A DNA stretch of 64,000 nucleotides, taken from contig NZ_FNSZ01000001.1 of the NCBI RefSeq assembly GCF_900105245.1, forward strand, positions 5,888,001-5,952,000, written 5' to 3'. The translations under genes were made by a program, and so were the position numbers. The notes beneath the pieces are model-generated. The model was not told the origin of the DNA, ran no database searches, and was given only the letters and a program-made list of their open reading frames with translations. The stretch comes from Streptomyces sp. 1222.5 (lineage in GTDB: Bacteria > Actinomycetota > Actinomycetes > Streptomycetales > Streptomycetaceae). This document shows, piece after piece, positions 23,869 through 32,890 of this stretch (position 1 is the first letter of the stretch; each line of letters starts with the position of its first letter).

Positions 23869-26307
23869 GTGACGGAGACGGACGAGCGGCGAGCGGACCA
23901 GGCCCGGGAGACGGTCGTGGAGGCGGCGCTGCGGCGGCTCGACCTCGACACCAAGACCCGGCTGCTGGCCGGCCAGGACATGTGGACCCTGCCCGCCGTG
24001 CCCGGGATCGGCCTGGAGTCCCTGGTCATGTCGGACGGCCCGATCGGGGTCCGGGGGGTGCGCTGGACGGCCGACGACCCCTCCGTCGCGCTGCCCTCGC
24101 CGACCGCGCTCGCCGCCTCCTGGGATCCGGAACTCGCCCGCCGGGCCGGCGTGCTGCTCGCCCAGGAGGCCCGCCGCAAGGGCGTCCACGTGCTGCTCGC
24201 GCCCACGGTCAACCTGCACCGCTCCCCGCTCGGCGGCCGGCACTTCGAGTGCTACAGCGAGGACCCGTACCTGACCGGCCGGATCGGCACCGGCTACGTC
24301 ACCGGCGTCCAGTCCGGCGGCGTCGGCACCACGGTCAAGCACTTCGTCGGCAACGACGCCGAGACGGACCGCTTCACCGTGAACAACCTGATCCCCGAAC
24401 GGGTCCTGCGCGAGCTGTACCTGGCCCCCTTCGAGGCCATCGTGGAGAACGCCCGCCCCTGGGGCGTCATGACCGCCTACAACTCGGTCAACGGCACCAC
24501 GATGACCGAACACCGCCACCTGGTCGGTGACGTCCTGCGCGGCGAATGGGGCTTCGACGGCTGCAACGTCTCCGACTGGACGGCCGCCCGCGACACGGTC
24601 GGCGCCATCGAGGGCGGCCTGGACGTCGCCATGCCCGGCCCCGGGACCGTCTACGGCGAGGCCCTCGCCCGGGCCGTACGAGGCGGCAGGGTCGCCGAGG
24701 CCACCGTCGACGCGGCCGTCCGCCGGGTGCTGCGCCTCGCCGCCCGCGTGGGCATCCTGCGGGGCGCCGAACCGGTCGTCACCGAGCCGCCCGCGCCGGT
24801 CTACGGCGAGGCCCTGGCCCGCGAGATCGCCCGCCGCTCCTTCGTCCTCGTCCGCAACGAGCGCGGCGCGCTCCCGCTGAGGGCGGGCACGGTGGCCCTG
24901 ATCGGCGCCGCCGCCCGCGACGCCCGCATCCTCGGCGGCGGCTCCGCCACCGTCTTCCCGGCCCGCGTCGTCTCCCCGCTCGACGGCCTCACCGCCGCCC
25001 TCCCCGAGGGCACCCTCGGCTACGCCGTCGGAGCCGACCCCGCCACCGAACTCGCCGTGGCCGAACGCGGCTTCGCCCTGCGCGCCGTCTGCCGGGACAC
25101 AGGCGGCACCGTCATCGGCACCCGCTCCGCACCCGGCGGCCTGATCCAGTGGATGGGCTCCGACCTCCCCGACGGCGTCACCCACGACCGCCTCCACAGC
25201 ATCGAGCTGACCGGCACCTTCACCCCGCGCGAGTCAGGGCCGCACACCTTCGGCATCAAGGGCGTCGGCGGTTTCACCCTCGCCGTGGACGGCACCACGT
25301 ACTACGACGACGTCCAGCGCCCCGACAAGGACGCGCCCTTCGAGGCACTCTTCGGCGCACCCGTGCCGCGCGCCCAGGTGGAACTCACCGCGGGCGAACC
25401 GGTCGACGTCTCCCTCACCCATGTCGTCCGGCTGCCCGACGGCCTCCCCATGAAGGTCGTCACCTTCGCGTTCGCCCACGCCGAGCCGCAGCGCGACCCC
25501 GACGAGCTGATCGCCGAGGCCGTCGAGGCCGCCCGCGACGCCGACACGGCCGTGGTCGTGGTCGCCACCACCGACCGCGTGGAGTCCGAGGGCTTCGACC
25601 GCACCGACCTGCGGCTGCCCGGCCGCCAGGACGACCTGGTCCGCGCCGTCGCCGCCGCCAACCCGAACACCGTCGTCGTCGTGAACTCCGGCTCCCCGGT
25701 GGAACTGCCCTGGCGCGACGAGGTCGCCGCCGTCCTGCTCGGCTGGTTCCCCGGCCAGGAGGGCGGCGCCGCCCTCGCGGACGTCCTCACCGGCGCCCAC
25801 GAGCCCGGCGGCCGGCTCCCGACCACCTGGGGCGCCCTCGCCGACGCCCCGGTCACCCAGGTCGTCCCGGCCGACGGCGAACTGCCGTACACCGAAGGAC
25901 TCCTCATCGGCCACCGCGCCTGGGAGAAGGCGGGCCGCACCCCGGTGTACCCCTTCGGTCACGGCCTCGGCTACACCGACTGGACCTACGAGTCCCTCGA
26001 CGTCGAGGGCACCACGGCCCGCGTCCGCGTCCGCAACACCGGCGAGCGGCCCGGCCGGGAGGTCGTCCAGATCTACCTGTCCCCGGCCGAGCCCGACGCC
26101 GGGCGTCCGGCCCGCTGGCTGGCCGGCTTCGCCGCCGCCGAGGCCGGCCCCGGTGAGAGTGTCGAAGTGACCGTGGAACTTCCGCGCCGTACCTTCGAGG
26201 TCTGGGACGACACGGCGAAGTCGTGGGCGTTTGTGAAGGGTTCGTACGAGATCGCCGTCGGACGGTCCGCCGGCGACCACAGGCTCTCCGCGCCGATTAA
26301 CGTCTGA
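23869..26307 (+). CDS. GH3 beta-glucosidase with PA14 insertion
   Basis: This 812-residue intracellular glycoside hydrolase has no signal peptide. Order of parts: GH3 N-terminal barrel (GIGLESLVMSDGPIGVRG, APTVNLHRSPLGGRHFECYSEDPYLTG, TVKHFVGND) with the nucleophile aspartate in GFDGCNVSDW; GH3 C-terminal domain (RRSFVLVRNERGALPL); a PA14 carbohydrate-binding insert around residues 380-520 (SIELTGTFTPRESGPHTFGIKGVGGF); the rest of the C-terminal domain (VVVNSGSPVELPW, LGWFPGQEGG); and a fibronectin III-like end (GREVVQIYLSP). The start is GTG 23869 with GAGGAGG eight bases before it. PA14-bearing GH3 enzymes act on glucosides or glucans; the exact linkage is not determinable. Confidence 0.94.
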   Translation: MTETDERRADQARETVVEAALRRLDLDTKTRLLAGQDMWTLPAVPGIGLESLVMSDGPIGVRGVRWTADDPSVALPSPTALAASWDPELARRAGVLLAQEARRKGVHVLLAPTVNLHRSPLGGRHFECYSEDPYLTGRIGTGYVTGVQSGGVGTTVKHFVGNDAETDRFTVNNLIPERVLRELYLAPFEAIVENARPWGVMTAYNSVNGTTMTEHRHLVGDVLRGEWGFDGCNVSDWTAARDTVGAIEGGLDVAMPGPGTVYGEALARAVRGGRVAEATVDAAVRRVLRLAARVGILRGAEPVVTEPPAPVYGEALAREIARRSFVLVRNERGALPLRAGTVALIGAAARDARILGGGSATVFPARVVSPLDGLTAALPEGTLGYAVGADPATELAVAERGFALRAVCRDTGGTVIGTRSAPGGLIQWMGSDLPDGVTHDRLHSIELTGTFTPRESGPHTFGIKGVGGFTLAVDGTTYYDDVQRPDKDAPFEALFGAPVPRAQVELTAGEPVDVSLTHVVRLPDGLPMKVVTFAFAHAEPQRDPDELIAEAVEAARDADTAVVVVATTDRVESEGFDRTDLRLPGRQDDLVRAVAAANPNTVVVVNSGSPVELPWRDEVAAVLLGWFPGQEGGAALADVLTGAHEPGGRLPTTWGALADAPVTQVVPADGELPYTEGLLIGHRAWEKAGRTPVYPFGHGLGYTDWTYESLDVEGTTARVRVRNTGERPGREVVQIYLSPAEPDAGRPARWLAGFAAAEAGPGESVEVTVELPRRTFEVWDDTAKSWAFVKGSYEIAVGRSAGDHRLSAPINV

Positions 26308-26330
26308 TCCGGGACAAGTCCCCCACGAGC

Positions 26331-26366
26331 AGCCCCGGTCCGGGACCTGACCCCCGGACCGGGGCT
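26331..26366. terminator. Bidirectional terminator between the GH3 and second epimerase genes
   Basis: A perfect 14-bp stem (26331-26344 with 26353-26366) and an 8-base loop sit midway between convergent stops at 26307 and 26389. Confidence 0.88.
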
Positions 26367-26388
26367 CGTCGCTTTCGCGGACGGCGCC

Positions 26389-27366
26389 TCAGCGCGCCGA
26401 GAAGCCGTACACCGTCTCCGAGTGGAAGACCTCGCCCGGCCGCAGCACGGTGCTCGGGAAGTCCGGGCGGTTCGGGGAGTCGGGGAAGTGCTGGGTCTCC
26501 AGGGCGATGCCGTCGCCCGGCGCGAACGGGTCCGACAGATGGTCGCCCGTGTAGAGCTGGAGGCCCGGCTCGGTCGTCGCCACCGTCAGGGTCCGCCCCG
26601 AGGCCGGGTCGTGCAGCTCGGCGACCTCCCGCGGTGCCCGGGTGACCCCCTTGTCCAGGACGAAGTTGTGGTCGTAGCCCGTGCCGACCTTGCGCGCCTC
26701 GCGGAAGTCGAAGCGCGAACCGGCCACGTCCTGCGACGGCCCCGCCGGGATCAGGTCCGTGTCGACCGGGGTGTACCGGGAAGCGGCGAGCCGCAGCTGA
26801 TGGTCGCCCGCGTGGCCCGTGTAGTGGCCCGCCAGGTTGAAGTAGCTGTGGTTGGTCGGATTGACCACCGTCGGCGCGTCCGTCGCCGCCTCGTAGACGA
26901 TGTGCAGCGCACCGGACGCGTCGAGGCTGTACGTCGCCGACATCTCCAGGCGCCCCGGGAAACCCTCCTCGCCGTGCGCGCTCACCCGGCTCAGCCGCAC
27001 CCCGTCCGCCACCGGCTCCGCGTCCCACACCCGCTTGTCGAAGCCGTGGCTCCCGCCGTGCAGGGAGTTCGGGCCGTCGTTCGCCTCCAGCGTGTAGGCC
27101 CGGCCGTCCAGCTCGAAGCGGGCGCCCGCGATCCGGTTGGCGTACCGGCCGACCAGGGCCCCGAGGAACGGCTCCGGATGCCCGACGTAGCCGTCCAGGC
27201 CGGCGAACCCCAGCACCACGTTCACCGTGTGCCCCGCCCGGTCGGGGATCTCGACCGACCGCACGATCCCGCCGTAGGTCAGGACCTCCACACGTGTCCC
27301 GGCGCGCTCCAGGGTCCAGCGGTGCACCTCGGTGCCGTCGGAAAGTGTGCCGAAAAGTTCGCTCAT
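26389..27366 (-). CDS. Cytoplasmic aldose 1-epimerase
   Basis: This 325-residue mutarotase has no signal peptide (MSELFGTLSDGTEVHRWTLERAG). It keeps the catalytic histidines (NDGPNSLHGG, VVNPTNHSYFN) and the base glutamate (GIALETQHFPDSPNRPDFPS). It is closely similar to the Tat-exported epimerase encoded near 8 kb, so the window carries one extracellular and one intracellular version. It starts 25 bp downstream of an SGNH lipoprotein gene on the same strand and may be cotranscribed with it. Confidence 0.92.
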   Translation of the reverse strand: MSELFGTLSDGTEVHRWTLERAGTRVEVLTYGGIVRSVEIPDRAGHTVNVVLGFAGLDGYVGHPEPFLGALVGRYANRIAGARFELDGRAYTLEANDGPNSLHGGSHGFDKRVWDAEPVADGVRLSRVSAHGEEGFPGRLEMSATYSLDASGALHIVYEAATDAPTVVNPTNHSYFNLAGHYTGHAGDHQLRLAASRYTPVDTDLIPAGPSQDVAGSRFDFREARKVGTGYDHNFVLDKGVTRAPREVAELHDPASGRTLTVATTEPGLQLYTGDHLSDPFAPGDGIALETQHFPDSPNRPDFPSTVLRPGEVFHSETVYGFSAR

Positions 27367-27391
27367 GTGGAAAACAGTAGGCGACCGGCGG

Positions 27392-28285
27392 CTAACCGAC
27401 CGGACGCGATGCCGTGATCGTCCGATAGGCGATCGACGCCAGCCGGGCCTGGCCGTCCTTGCTGGGGTGGAACCAGTCCCAGTGGCTGAGCTGATCGGTG
27501 CCGAAGTCGTAGTCGTAGACCGCGTTGCCGTCGAAACGGCAGCGGCGGTCCTTCGCGCAGACCTCCTTCAGCACCCGGTTGTACTCCACCACCCGCTGCT
27601 GCACCCGGTCCCGGCGCAGGGTCGCCGCGCTGGTCAGATCGTCCGCGTCGGCCAGCATCGACGGGCAGATGCCCAGCTGCCACACCTGCTTGCCCAGCGG
27701 ATTGACCCGGCCCTCCGACCACAGCCGCTTCAGGTTCGGCACGCTCGCCACGTACACCTGCGCCTTCGGCAGCACCGAACGCAGCGTGCCCAGGGCCTCC
27801 TCGAAGTCCGCGCGGAATCCGGCCACCGGGGTCATCGCCGACACCGACGCCCGGCAGGCGTCGTTCGCGCCCACCATCACCGTCACCAGGTCCGGGCCGC
27901 GCCCCGCCGCCTGGGCCATCTGCTCGGGCAGGTCGGCCATCCGGGCACCGGTCACCGCGTAGTTCCAGCTGCGCTCCGCCGCCCCGGTCACCCCGAGCAG
28001 CCGCACCGCCAGGCTGTCCACCTTGGCGTCGCTGCCCGTCGCCCACGACACCTCGGGGCAGTCCGACAGCACCGTGCACGCGTCGAAGCCGCGCGTGATG
28101 GAGTCGCCGACCGCGGCGATCGAGTCCGGGCTGCGGTCCCACACCGGGGCCGGCTTCGCGGCCCGGGCCTTCGTGCGCTCGGCGGCCGGCGCGCCCCCGC
28201 CGCCCGCGTCGCATCCGGCGAGGCCGAGCACGGCGGCCGCCACGACCGCGAGTGCCGCCCGCGTACGGCTGCTTCGCTTCCGCAT
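27392..28285 (-). CDS. SGNH/GDSL hydrolase lipoprotein
   Basis: This 297-residue secreted esterase-like lipoprotein has a basic signal peptide ending in VLGLAGCDAG (lipobox, acylated Cys). The catalytic serine is in block I (AVGDSITRGFDAC), with the block III VMVGANDAC and the block V Asp/His pair in HWDWFHPSKDGQ. Several cysteines (DACTVLSDC, GICPS, EVCAKDRRC) suggest disulfides as in Streptomyces extracellular lipases. The ATG at 28285 is chosen because it gives the signal peptide. Substrates could be acetylated polysaccharides or lipids. Confidence 0.9.
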   Translation of the reverse strand: MRKRSSRTRAALAVVAAAVLGLAGCDAGGGGAPAAERTKARAAKPAPVWDRSPDSIAAVGDSITRGFDACTVLSDCPEVSWATGSDAKVDSLAVRLLGVTGAAERSWNYAVTGARMADLPEQMAQAAGRGPDLVTVMVGANDACRASVSAMTPVAGFRADFEEALGTLRSVLPKAQVYVASVPNLKRLWSEGRVNPLGKQVWQLGICPSMLADADDLTSAATLRRDRVQQRVVEYNRVLKEVCAKDRRCRFDGNAVYDYDFGTDQLSHWDWFHPSKDGQARLASIAYRTITASRPVG

Positions 28286-28570
28286 CCCCTGGTGATCCCC
28301 TCGTCGTGGTCCCGGCGCCCGGTGCTTCCCCGGACTTCGCCCGGTGCTTCCTCCCATAACAACGTGCGGGGGTTCCCGGCCGGGCGCGCGGGAACGGAGC
28401 ACCCCCGTACAAGCGTCCCCCTGGGTGAATGGCGGGGGTTTCCTGGCACCGGGACCGACGGTACGTCACACTCCTTGCGCCGCCGCAGGGTAGCCTCGCC
28501 ATCAACGCGGCCGTCGCGCCACAGCCGCCCAGCCAGTCCGCAAGATGTCCCGCTCTGCCCGGAGGTTCCG
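28286..28570. other. Divergent intergenic region, no gene seen
   Basis: About 285 bp between the SGNH lipoprotein and DUF3145 gene. It is GC-rich and should hold two outward promoters. A possible -10 TAGCCT lies at 28491-28496, but I see no convincing -35, repeat or small ORF with a ribosome site. Confidence 0.5.
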
Positions 28571-29065
28571 GTGACGACACGTGGAGTTCTGTACGTGCAC
28601 TCCGCGCCGCGCGCGCTGTGCCCGCACGTCGAGTGGGCCGTCGCCGGGGTGCTCGGCACGCGCGTCGGCCTCGACTGGATCCGGCAGCCCGCGGCCCCCG
28701 GTACCTGGCGCTCGGAGTTCTCCTGGCAGGGCGAGGCCGGCACGGCCTCCAAGCTCGCCTCGGCGCTGCGCGGCTGGCACCTGCTGCGCTTCGAGGTGAC
28801 CGCCGAGCCCTGCGCGACCGCCGAGGGCGAGCGCTACAGCTGCACCCCCGACCTCGGCATCTACCACGCCGTCACCGGCATCCACGGCGACATCCTCATC
28901 CCCGAGGACCGCCTGCGCGCGGCGCTCACCCGCTCCCAGCGCGGCGAGACGGACCTGGAGGCGGAGATCGCCAAGCTCCTCGGCAAGCCGTGGGACGACG
29001 AACTGGAGCCCTTCCGCTACGCGGGCGAGGGAGCTCCGGTGCGGTGGCTGCACCAGGTGGTGTGA
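28571..29065 (+). CDS. DUF3145 family protein
   Basis: The 164-residue protein reads MTTRGVLYVHSAPRALCPHVEWAVAGVLG, then WIRQPAAPGTWRSEFSWQGEAGTASKLASALRGW. This is a highly conserved actinobacterial family (DUF3145) without assigned function. The start is GTG 28571 with GGAGG five bases upstream. It is nearly always beside the fatty-acid synthase cluster in Streptomyces as far as I recall, and here it is convergent with fabF. It has no signal peptide or membrane segment. Confidence 0.92.
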   Translation: MTTRGVLYVHSAPRALCPHVEWAVAGVLGTRVGLDWIRQPAAPGTWRSEFSWQGEAGTASKLASALRGWHLLRFEVTAEPCATAEGERYSCTPDLGIYHAVTGIHGDILIPEDRLRAALTRSQRGETDLEAEIAKLLGKPWDDELEPFRYAGEGAPVRWLHQVV

Positions 29066-29089
29066 GCACCGCACCCCCGGATCCGACGA

Positions 29090-29119
29090 AAGGGCCCCCA
29101 CCAGCCGGTGGGGGCCCTT
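29090..29119. terminator. Bidirectional terminator between the DUF3145 gene and fabF
   Basis: AAGGGCCCCCACC (29090-29102) pairs perfectly with GGTGGGGGCCCTT (29107-29119) over a 4-base loop, between convergent genes. The outer A/T pairs give a weak U-tract either way. Confidence 0.9.
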
Positions 29120-29131
29120 CGCGTGGGTCCG

Positions 29132-30394
29132 TCAGATGGTCCGGAACGCCAGGACCACGTTGTGACCGCCGAAGCCGAAGGAGTCGTTCAGCGCGGCGAT
29201 ACGGCCCTCGGGGAGGGTCCGCGGCTCACCGACGACCACGTCCGCGTTGACCTCGGCGTCGAGCTCGCGCACGTTGATGGTCGGCGGAGCCGTACGGTTC
29301 ACCAGCGCCAGGATCGACGCGACGGTCTCGATACCGCCGGCACCGCCGAGCAGGTGACCCGTCATCGACTTGGTCGCCGAGATGGCCATGTGGTCGACGT
29401 CGTCGCCGAACACCTTGCGCAGCGCCTTGATCTCCGCGACGTCGCCCTGCGGCGTCGACGTGGCGTGCGCGTTCACGTGCACGATCTCGGCCGGCTTCAG
29501 GTCCGTGTTGTCGAGCAGGTTCTGCAGCGCGTGCGCGATGCCGTTGCCGGAGGGCTCCGGCTGCGTGATGTGGTGGCTGTCCGCGGAGATGCCCTGGCCG
29601 ACGGCCTCGGCGTAGATCCGCGCGCCGCGGGCCTTCGCGTGCTCCTCGGACTCCAGCACGATCACACCGGCGCCCTCGCCGAGCACGAAGCCGTCACGGC
29701 CGGAGTCGTAGGGACGGGACGCGCCCTGCGGGTCGTCGTTGTTCTTGGACATCGCCATCATGTTGCCGAACGCGGCGATGGGCAGCGGGTGGATGGCGGC
29801 CTCCGTACCACCGGCCACGACCACGTCCGCACGCCCGGTGCGGATCATCTCGATCGCGTACCCGATGGCCTCCGCGCCCGAGGCGCAGGCCGAGACCGGG
29901 GTGTGCACACCGGCCCGGGCACCCAGCTCGATCCCGACGTTGGCGGCCGGGGAGTTGGGCATCAGCATCGGCACGGTGTGCGGGGAGACGCGGCGTACGC
30001 CCTTCTCCTTGAGCACGTCGTACTGGTCCAGGAGGGTCGTCACGCCACCGATGCCGGAGGCGATGACCGCACCGAGGCGGTCGGGGTTCACCGAGGAGTC
30101 CTCACCGGCCCTGGCGGTGAAACCGGCGTCCTTCCAGGCCTCCTGGGCGGCGATCAGCGCGAACTGCGCGGACCGGTCCAGCTTGCGGGCCTGCGGGCGG
30201 GGGATGATCTCGCCCGGCTCGACGGCGATCTGCGCGGCGATGCGGACGGGCAGTTCGGCCGCCCACTCCTGCTCCAGGAGGCTGACGCCGGACTTGCCGG
30301 CGAGCAGACCCTCCCAGGTGGAAGCTGCGTCGCCACCCAGCGGTGTGGTTGCGCCGATACCGGTGACGACCACGGTGCGATTGGTCGGGCTCAC
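29132..30394 (-). CDS. fabF: Beta-ketoacyl-ACP synthase II
   Basis: This 420-residue condensing enzyme elongates acyl-ACP with malonyl-ACP in type II fatty-acid synthesis. The active-site cysteine is C170 (TPVSACASGAEAIGY). The two histidines lie in VNAHATSTPQGD and SMTGHLLGGAGG. The start is GTG 30394 with GGAGAAAG seven bases upstream. It is the last gene of fabD-fabH-acpP-fabF and is followed by a strong terminator. The primary-metabolism type is supported by its neighbours rather than an aromatic polyketide set. Confidence 0.97.
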   Translation of the reverse strand: MSPTNRTVVVTGIGATTPLGGDAASTWEGLLAGKSGVSLLEQEWAAELPVRIAAQIAVEPGEIIPRPQARKLDRSAQFALIAAQEAWKDAGFTARAGEDSSVNPDRLGAVIASGIGGVTTLLDQYDVLKEKGVRRVSPHTVPMLMPNSPAANVGIELGARAGVHTPVSACASGAEAIGYAIEMIRTGRADVVVAGGTEAAIHPLPIAAFGNMMAMSKNNDDPQGASRPYDSGRDGFVLGEGAGVIVLESEEHAKARGARIYAEAVGQGISADSHHITQPEPSGNGIAHALQNLLDNTDLKPAEIVHVNAHATSTPQGDVAEIKALRKVFGDDVDHMAISATKSMTGHLLGGAGGIETVASILALVNRTAPPTINVRELDAEVNADVVVGEPRTLPEGRIAALNDSFGFGGHNVVLAFRTI

Positions 30395-30479
30395 GGGAAT
30401 TCTTTCTCCAACGGATGCGGGATTCTACGGCGCCACCGCCGGGTGGCGGGGCCTTGCAGCCTGGGGCCTAAAGGGTGGC

Positions 30480-30728
30480 TCAGGCCTGGTGCTTGAGGAT
30501 GTAGTCGGTCGCGTCGCCGACCGTCTTGAGGTTCTTGACGTCCTCGTCCGGGATCTTCACGTCGAAGCGCTCCTCGGCGGCGACGACGACCTCGACCATG
30601 GACAGCGAGTCGACGTCCAGGTCGTCGGTGAAGGACTTGTCCAGCTGGACGTCCTCGGTGGGGATCCCGGCGATCTCGTTCACGATCTCGGCGAGACCGG
30701 CGACGATCTCTTCCTGAGTGGCGGCCAT
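30480..30728 (-). CDS. acpP: Acyl carrier protein of fatty-acid synthesis
   Basis: This 82-residue acidic carrier protein carries the growing acyl chain on phosphopantetheine attached at S41 in DDLDVDSLSMVEVV. The ATG at 30728 has AAGGAG eight bases upstream; the longer reading frame is not used. It lies between fabH and fabF with gaps of about 100 and 85 bp. Confidence 0.97.
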   Translation of the reverse strand: MAATQEEIVAGLAEIVNEIAGIPTEDVQLDKSFTDDLDVDSLSMVEVVVAAEERFDVKIPDEDVKNLKTVGDATDYILKHQA

Positions 30729-30832
30729 GTCAGGCGCTCCTTCTTGATATTCCGACGGTTTTACGGCGTCCGCCGCTACAGCGGCGGATGGTGCTGCTCC
30801 CGCACCGGATCGCATGATCCGGCACGGAGTGC

Positions 30833-31864
30833 CTAGGGGAGGGTAACGACCGTGGCGGCGTAGACGAGACCCGCCCCGAATCCGATGACGAGCGCGGTGT
30901 CGCCACTCTTCGCCTCCCCGGTCGCCAGGAGCCGCTCCATCGCGAGCGGGATCGAGGCGGCCGAGGTGTTGCCGGTGGTGCGGATGTCACGGGCGACCGT
31001 GACGTGCTCCGGCAGCTTCAGCGTCTTCACCATCGAGTCGATGATCCGCACGTTGGCCTGGTGCGGGATGAAGACGTCCAGGTCGTCCGGGTTGATTCCG
31101 GCCGCGTCCAGCGCCTGCTGGGCGACCTTCGCCATCTCGAACACGGCCCAGCGGAACACCGCCTGGCCCTCCTGCGTGATCGCAGGGAACTTGACGTTGC
31201 CCTCGCTGTCGAGCGGCAGTTCGGTGAGGTCGCCGATACGGAACCGGTCCCAGGGGACGGTCTGCTTGATCGTGCCGGACTTGTCGCCCTCCGAGCCCCA
31301 CACGGTCGGGCCGATGGCCGGCTCCTGCGAGGGTCCGACGACGACCGCGCCGGCGCCGTCGCCGAACAGGAAGGCCGTGGCCCGGTCCTCCAGGTCGGTC
31401 AGGTCGCTCAGCCGCTCCACACCGATCACGAGCACGTACTCGGCGGAACCTTCCACCACCATGCCCTTGGCGAGGGTCAGGCCGTAGCCGAAGCCCGCGC
31501 AGCCGGCCGAGATGTCGAAGGCGGCGGCCTTGTCGGTGCCCAGCTTGTCGGCGATCTCGGTGGCGACGGCGGGGGTCTGGCTGAAGTGCGAGACGGTCGA
31601 CACGACCACGGCGCCGATCTGCTCGGCGCCGATGCCCGCGTCGGCGATCGCCTTGCCGGCGGCCTCGACGGACATCGCGGCGACCGTCTCCTCGGGACCC
31701 GCCCAGTGCCGGGTCTCGATGCCGGAACGCGAGCGGATCCACTCGTCGGACGAGTCGATCTTCTCGAGGATCACGTCGTTGGGCACGACACGGGTCGGCC
31801 GGTAGCCGCCGACGCCGAGGATGCGCGCGTACGGGGCACCCTTGCTGGGCTTGATCTTCGCCAT
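30833..31864 (-). CDS. fabH: Beta-ketoacyl-ACP synthase III
   Basis: This 343-residue initiating condensing enzyme joins acyl-CoA starters, including branched ones in Streptomyces, to malonyl-ACP. The triad is visible: C122 (ISAGCAGFGYGL), His in VFIPHQANVRI and Asn in TTGNTSAASIPLAME. The start is ATG 31864 with AAGGAG upstream. It is separated from fabD by 10 bp, so the two are tightly coupled. Confidence 0.97.
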   Translation of the reverse strand: MAKIKPSKGAPYARILGVGGYRPTRVVPNDVILEKIDSSDEWIRSRSGIETRHWAGPEETVAAMSVEAAGKAIADAGIGAEQIGAVVVSTVSHFSQTPAVATEIADKLGTDKAAAFDISAGCAGFGYGLTLAKGMVVEGSAEYVLVIGVERLSDLTDLEDRATAFLFGDGAGAVVVGPSQEPAIGPTVWGSEGDKSGTIKQTVPWDRFRIGDLTELPLDSEGNVKFPAITQEGQAVFRWAVFEMAKVAQQALDAAGINPDDLDVFIPHQANVRIIDSMVKTLKLPEHVTVARDIRTTGNTSAASIPLAMERLLATGEAKSGDTALVIGFGAGLVYAATVVTLP

Positions 31865-31874
31865 GTACGGCTCC

Positions 31875-32807
31875 TTAGGCCCCTGCGTGCTCGGCAATGA
31901 GCTCGCGGGCCGCGTCGAGGTCGTCGGGGGTCTTGAGGGCCAGCGTCTTCACGCCGGGCAGGGCGCGCTTGGCCAGGCCGGTCAGGGTGCCGCCCGGGCA
32001 CACCTCGATGAGCGCGGTGACGCCCAGCTCCTTGAAGGTCTCCATGCACAGGTCCCAGCGCACGGGGTTGGCGACCTGGCCGACGAGCCGCTCCAGCACC
32101 TCGGCGCCGTTCGCGACGGTCCGGCCGTCCTTGTTCGAGACGTAGGGGACCTTCGGGTCGGCGGGCGTGAGCTCCGCGGCGGCCTTGGCCAGGGTCTCGA
32201 CGGCCGGGGCCATGTGGTGCGTGTGGAAGGCGCCGGCGACCTTCAGCGGGACGACCTTGCGGACACCCTCGGGCTTGTCCTCGTTCAGCGCGGCCAGCTG
32301 CTCCAGCGTGCCGGCGGCGACGATCTGGCCCGCGCCGTTGATGTTCGCCGGGGTCAGGCCCAGCCTCTCCAGGTGCGCGACGGACGTCTCCGGGTCACCG
32401 CCGAGCAGCGCCGACATGCCGGTCTCGGTGATCGCGGCGGCGTCGGCCATGGCCAGGCCCCGCTTGCGGACGAGAGCGAGCGCGGCGGTGTCGTCCAGGA
32501 CCCCGGCGAAGGCGGCGGCGGTGATCTCGCCGACACTGTGGCCGGCGACGGCACCCGGGGCGATCTCGGACGTGTCACCGAGTGCCGCGGCGGACAGCAG
32601 TCCGGCGGCGACGAGCAGCGGCTGGGCCACCGCGGTGTCGCGGATGGCGTCCGCGTCGGCCTGGGTGCCGTAGTGGACCAGGTCCAGTCCGAGGACGTCG
32701 GACCACGCGGCGACGCGGTCGGCGGCACCGGGGAGGTCGAGCCAGGGAGTCAGGAAGCCGGGCGTCTGGGCGCCCTGGCCGGGAGCGACGAGTACGAGCA
32801 CTCTCAC
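31875..32807 (-). CDS. fabD: Malonyl-CoA:ACP malonyltransferase
   Basis: This 310-residue acyltransferase loads malonyl groups onto ACP and serves both fatty-acid and polyketide synthesis in streptomycetes. The nucleophile is S91 in AVAGHSVGEITAAAF; the partner histidine is in GAFHTHHMAPA; VAPGQGAQTPGFL is the N-terminal motif. The start is GTG 32807. It is the first gene of the fab operon, 83 bp downstream of fasR. Confidence 0.96.
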   Translation of the reverse strand: MRVLVLVAPGQGAQTPGFLTPWLDLPGAADRVAAWSDVLGLDLVHYGTQADADAIRDTAVAQPLLVAAGLLSAAALGDTSEIAPGAVAGHSVGEITAAAFAGVLDDTAALALVRKRGLAMADAAAITETGMSALLGGDPETSVAHLERLGLTPANINGAGQIVAAGTLEQLAALNEDKPEGVRKVVPLKVAGAFHTHHMAPAVETLAKAAAELTPADPKVPYVSNKDGRTVANGAEVLERLVGQVANPVRWDLCMETFKELGVTALIEVCPGGTLTGLAKRALPGVKTLALKTPDDLDAARELIAEHAGA

Positions 32808-32867
32808 ACTCTCTCTTGGGGACGGCCACGGCCGCCCGTGGGGACAGGGACGAAGAACACGGGGGGC

Positions 32868-32888
32868 TTTTGTGGGCCCCCCACAAAA
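32868..32888 (-). promoter_or_regulatory. 21-bp palindrome between fasR and fabD
   Basis: TTTTGTGGG (32868-32876), CCC, CCCACAAAA (32880-32888) is a perfect 9-3-9 inverted repeat. It begins right after the fasR stop and 60 bp upstream of fabD. It could be the FasR binding site that activates the fab operon, or the fasR terminator; there is no T-run after it on the minus strand. Confidence 0.6.
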
Positions 32889-32890
32889 CC

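Noticed and set aside
24546..26156. Arg-rich plus-strand frame inside the GH3 gene
   Set aside because: Shadow of the GH3 gene in another frame.
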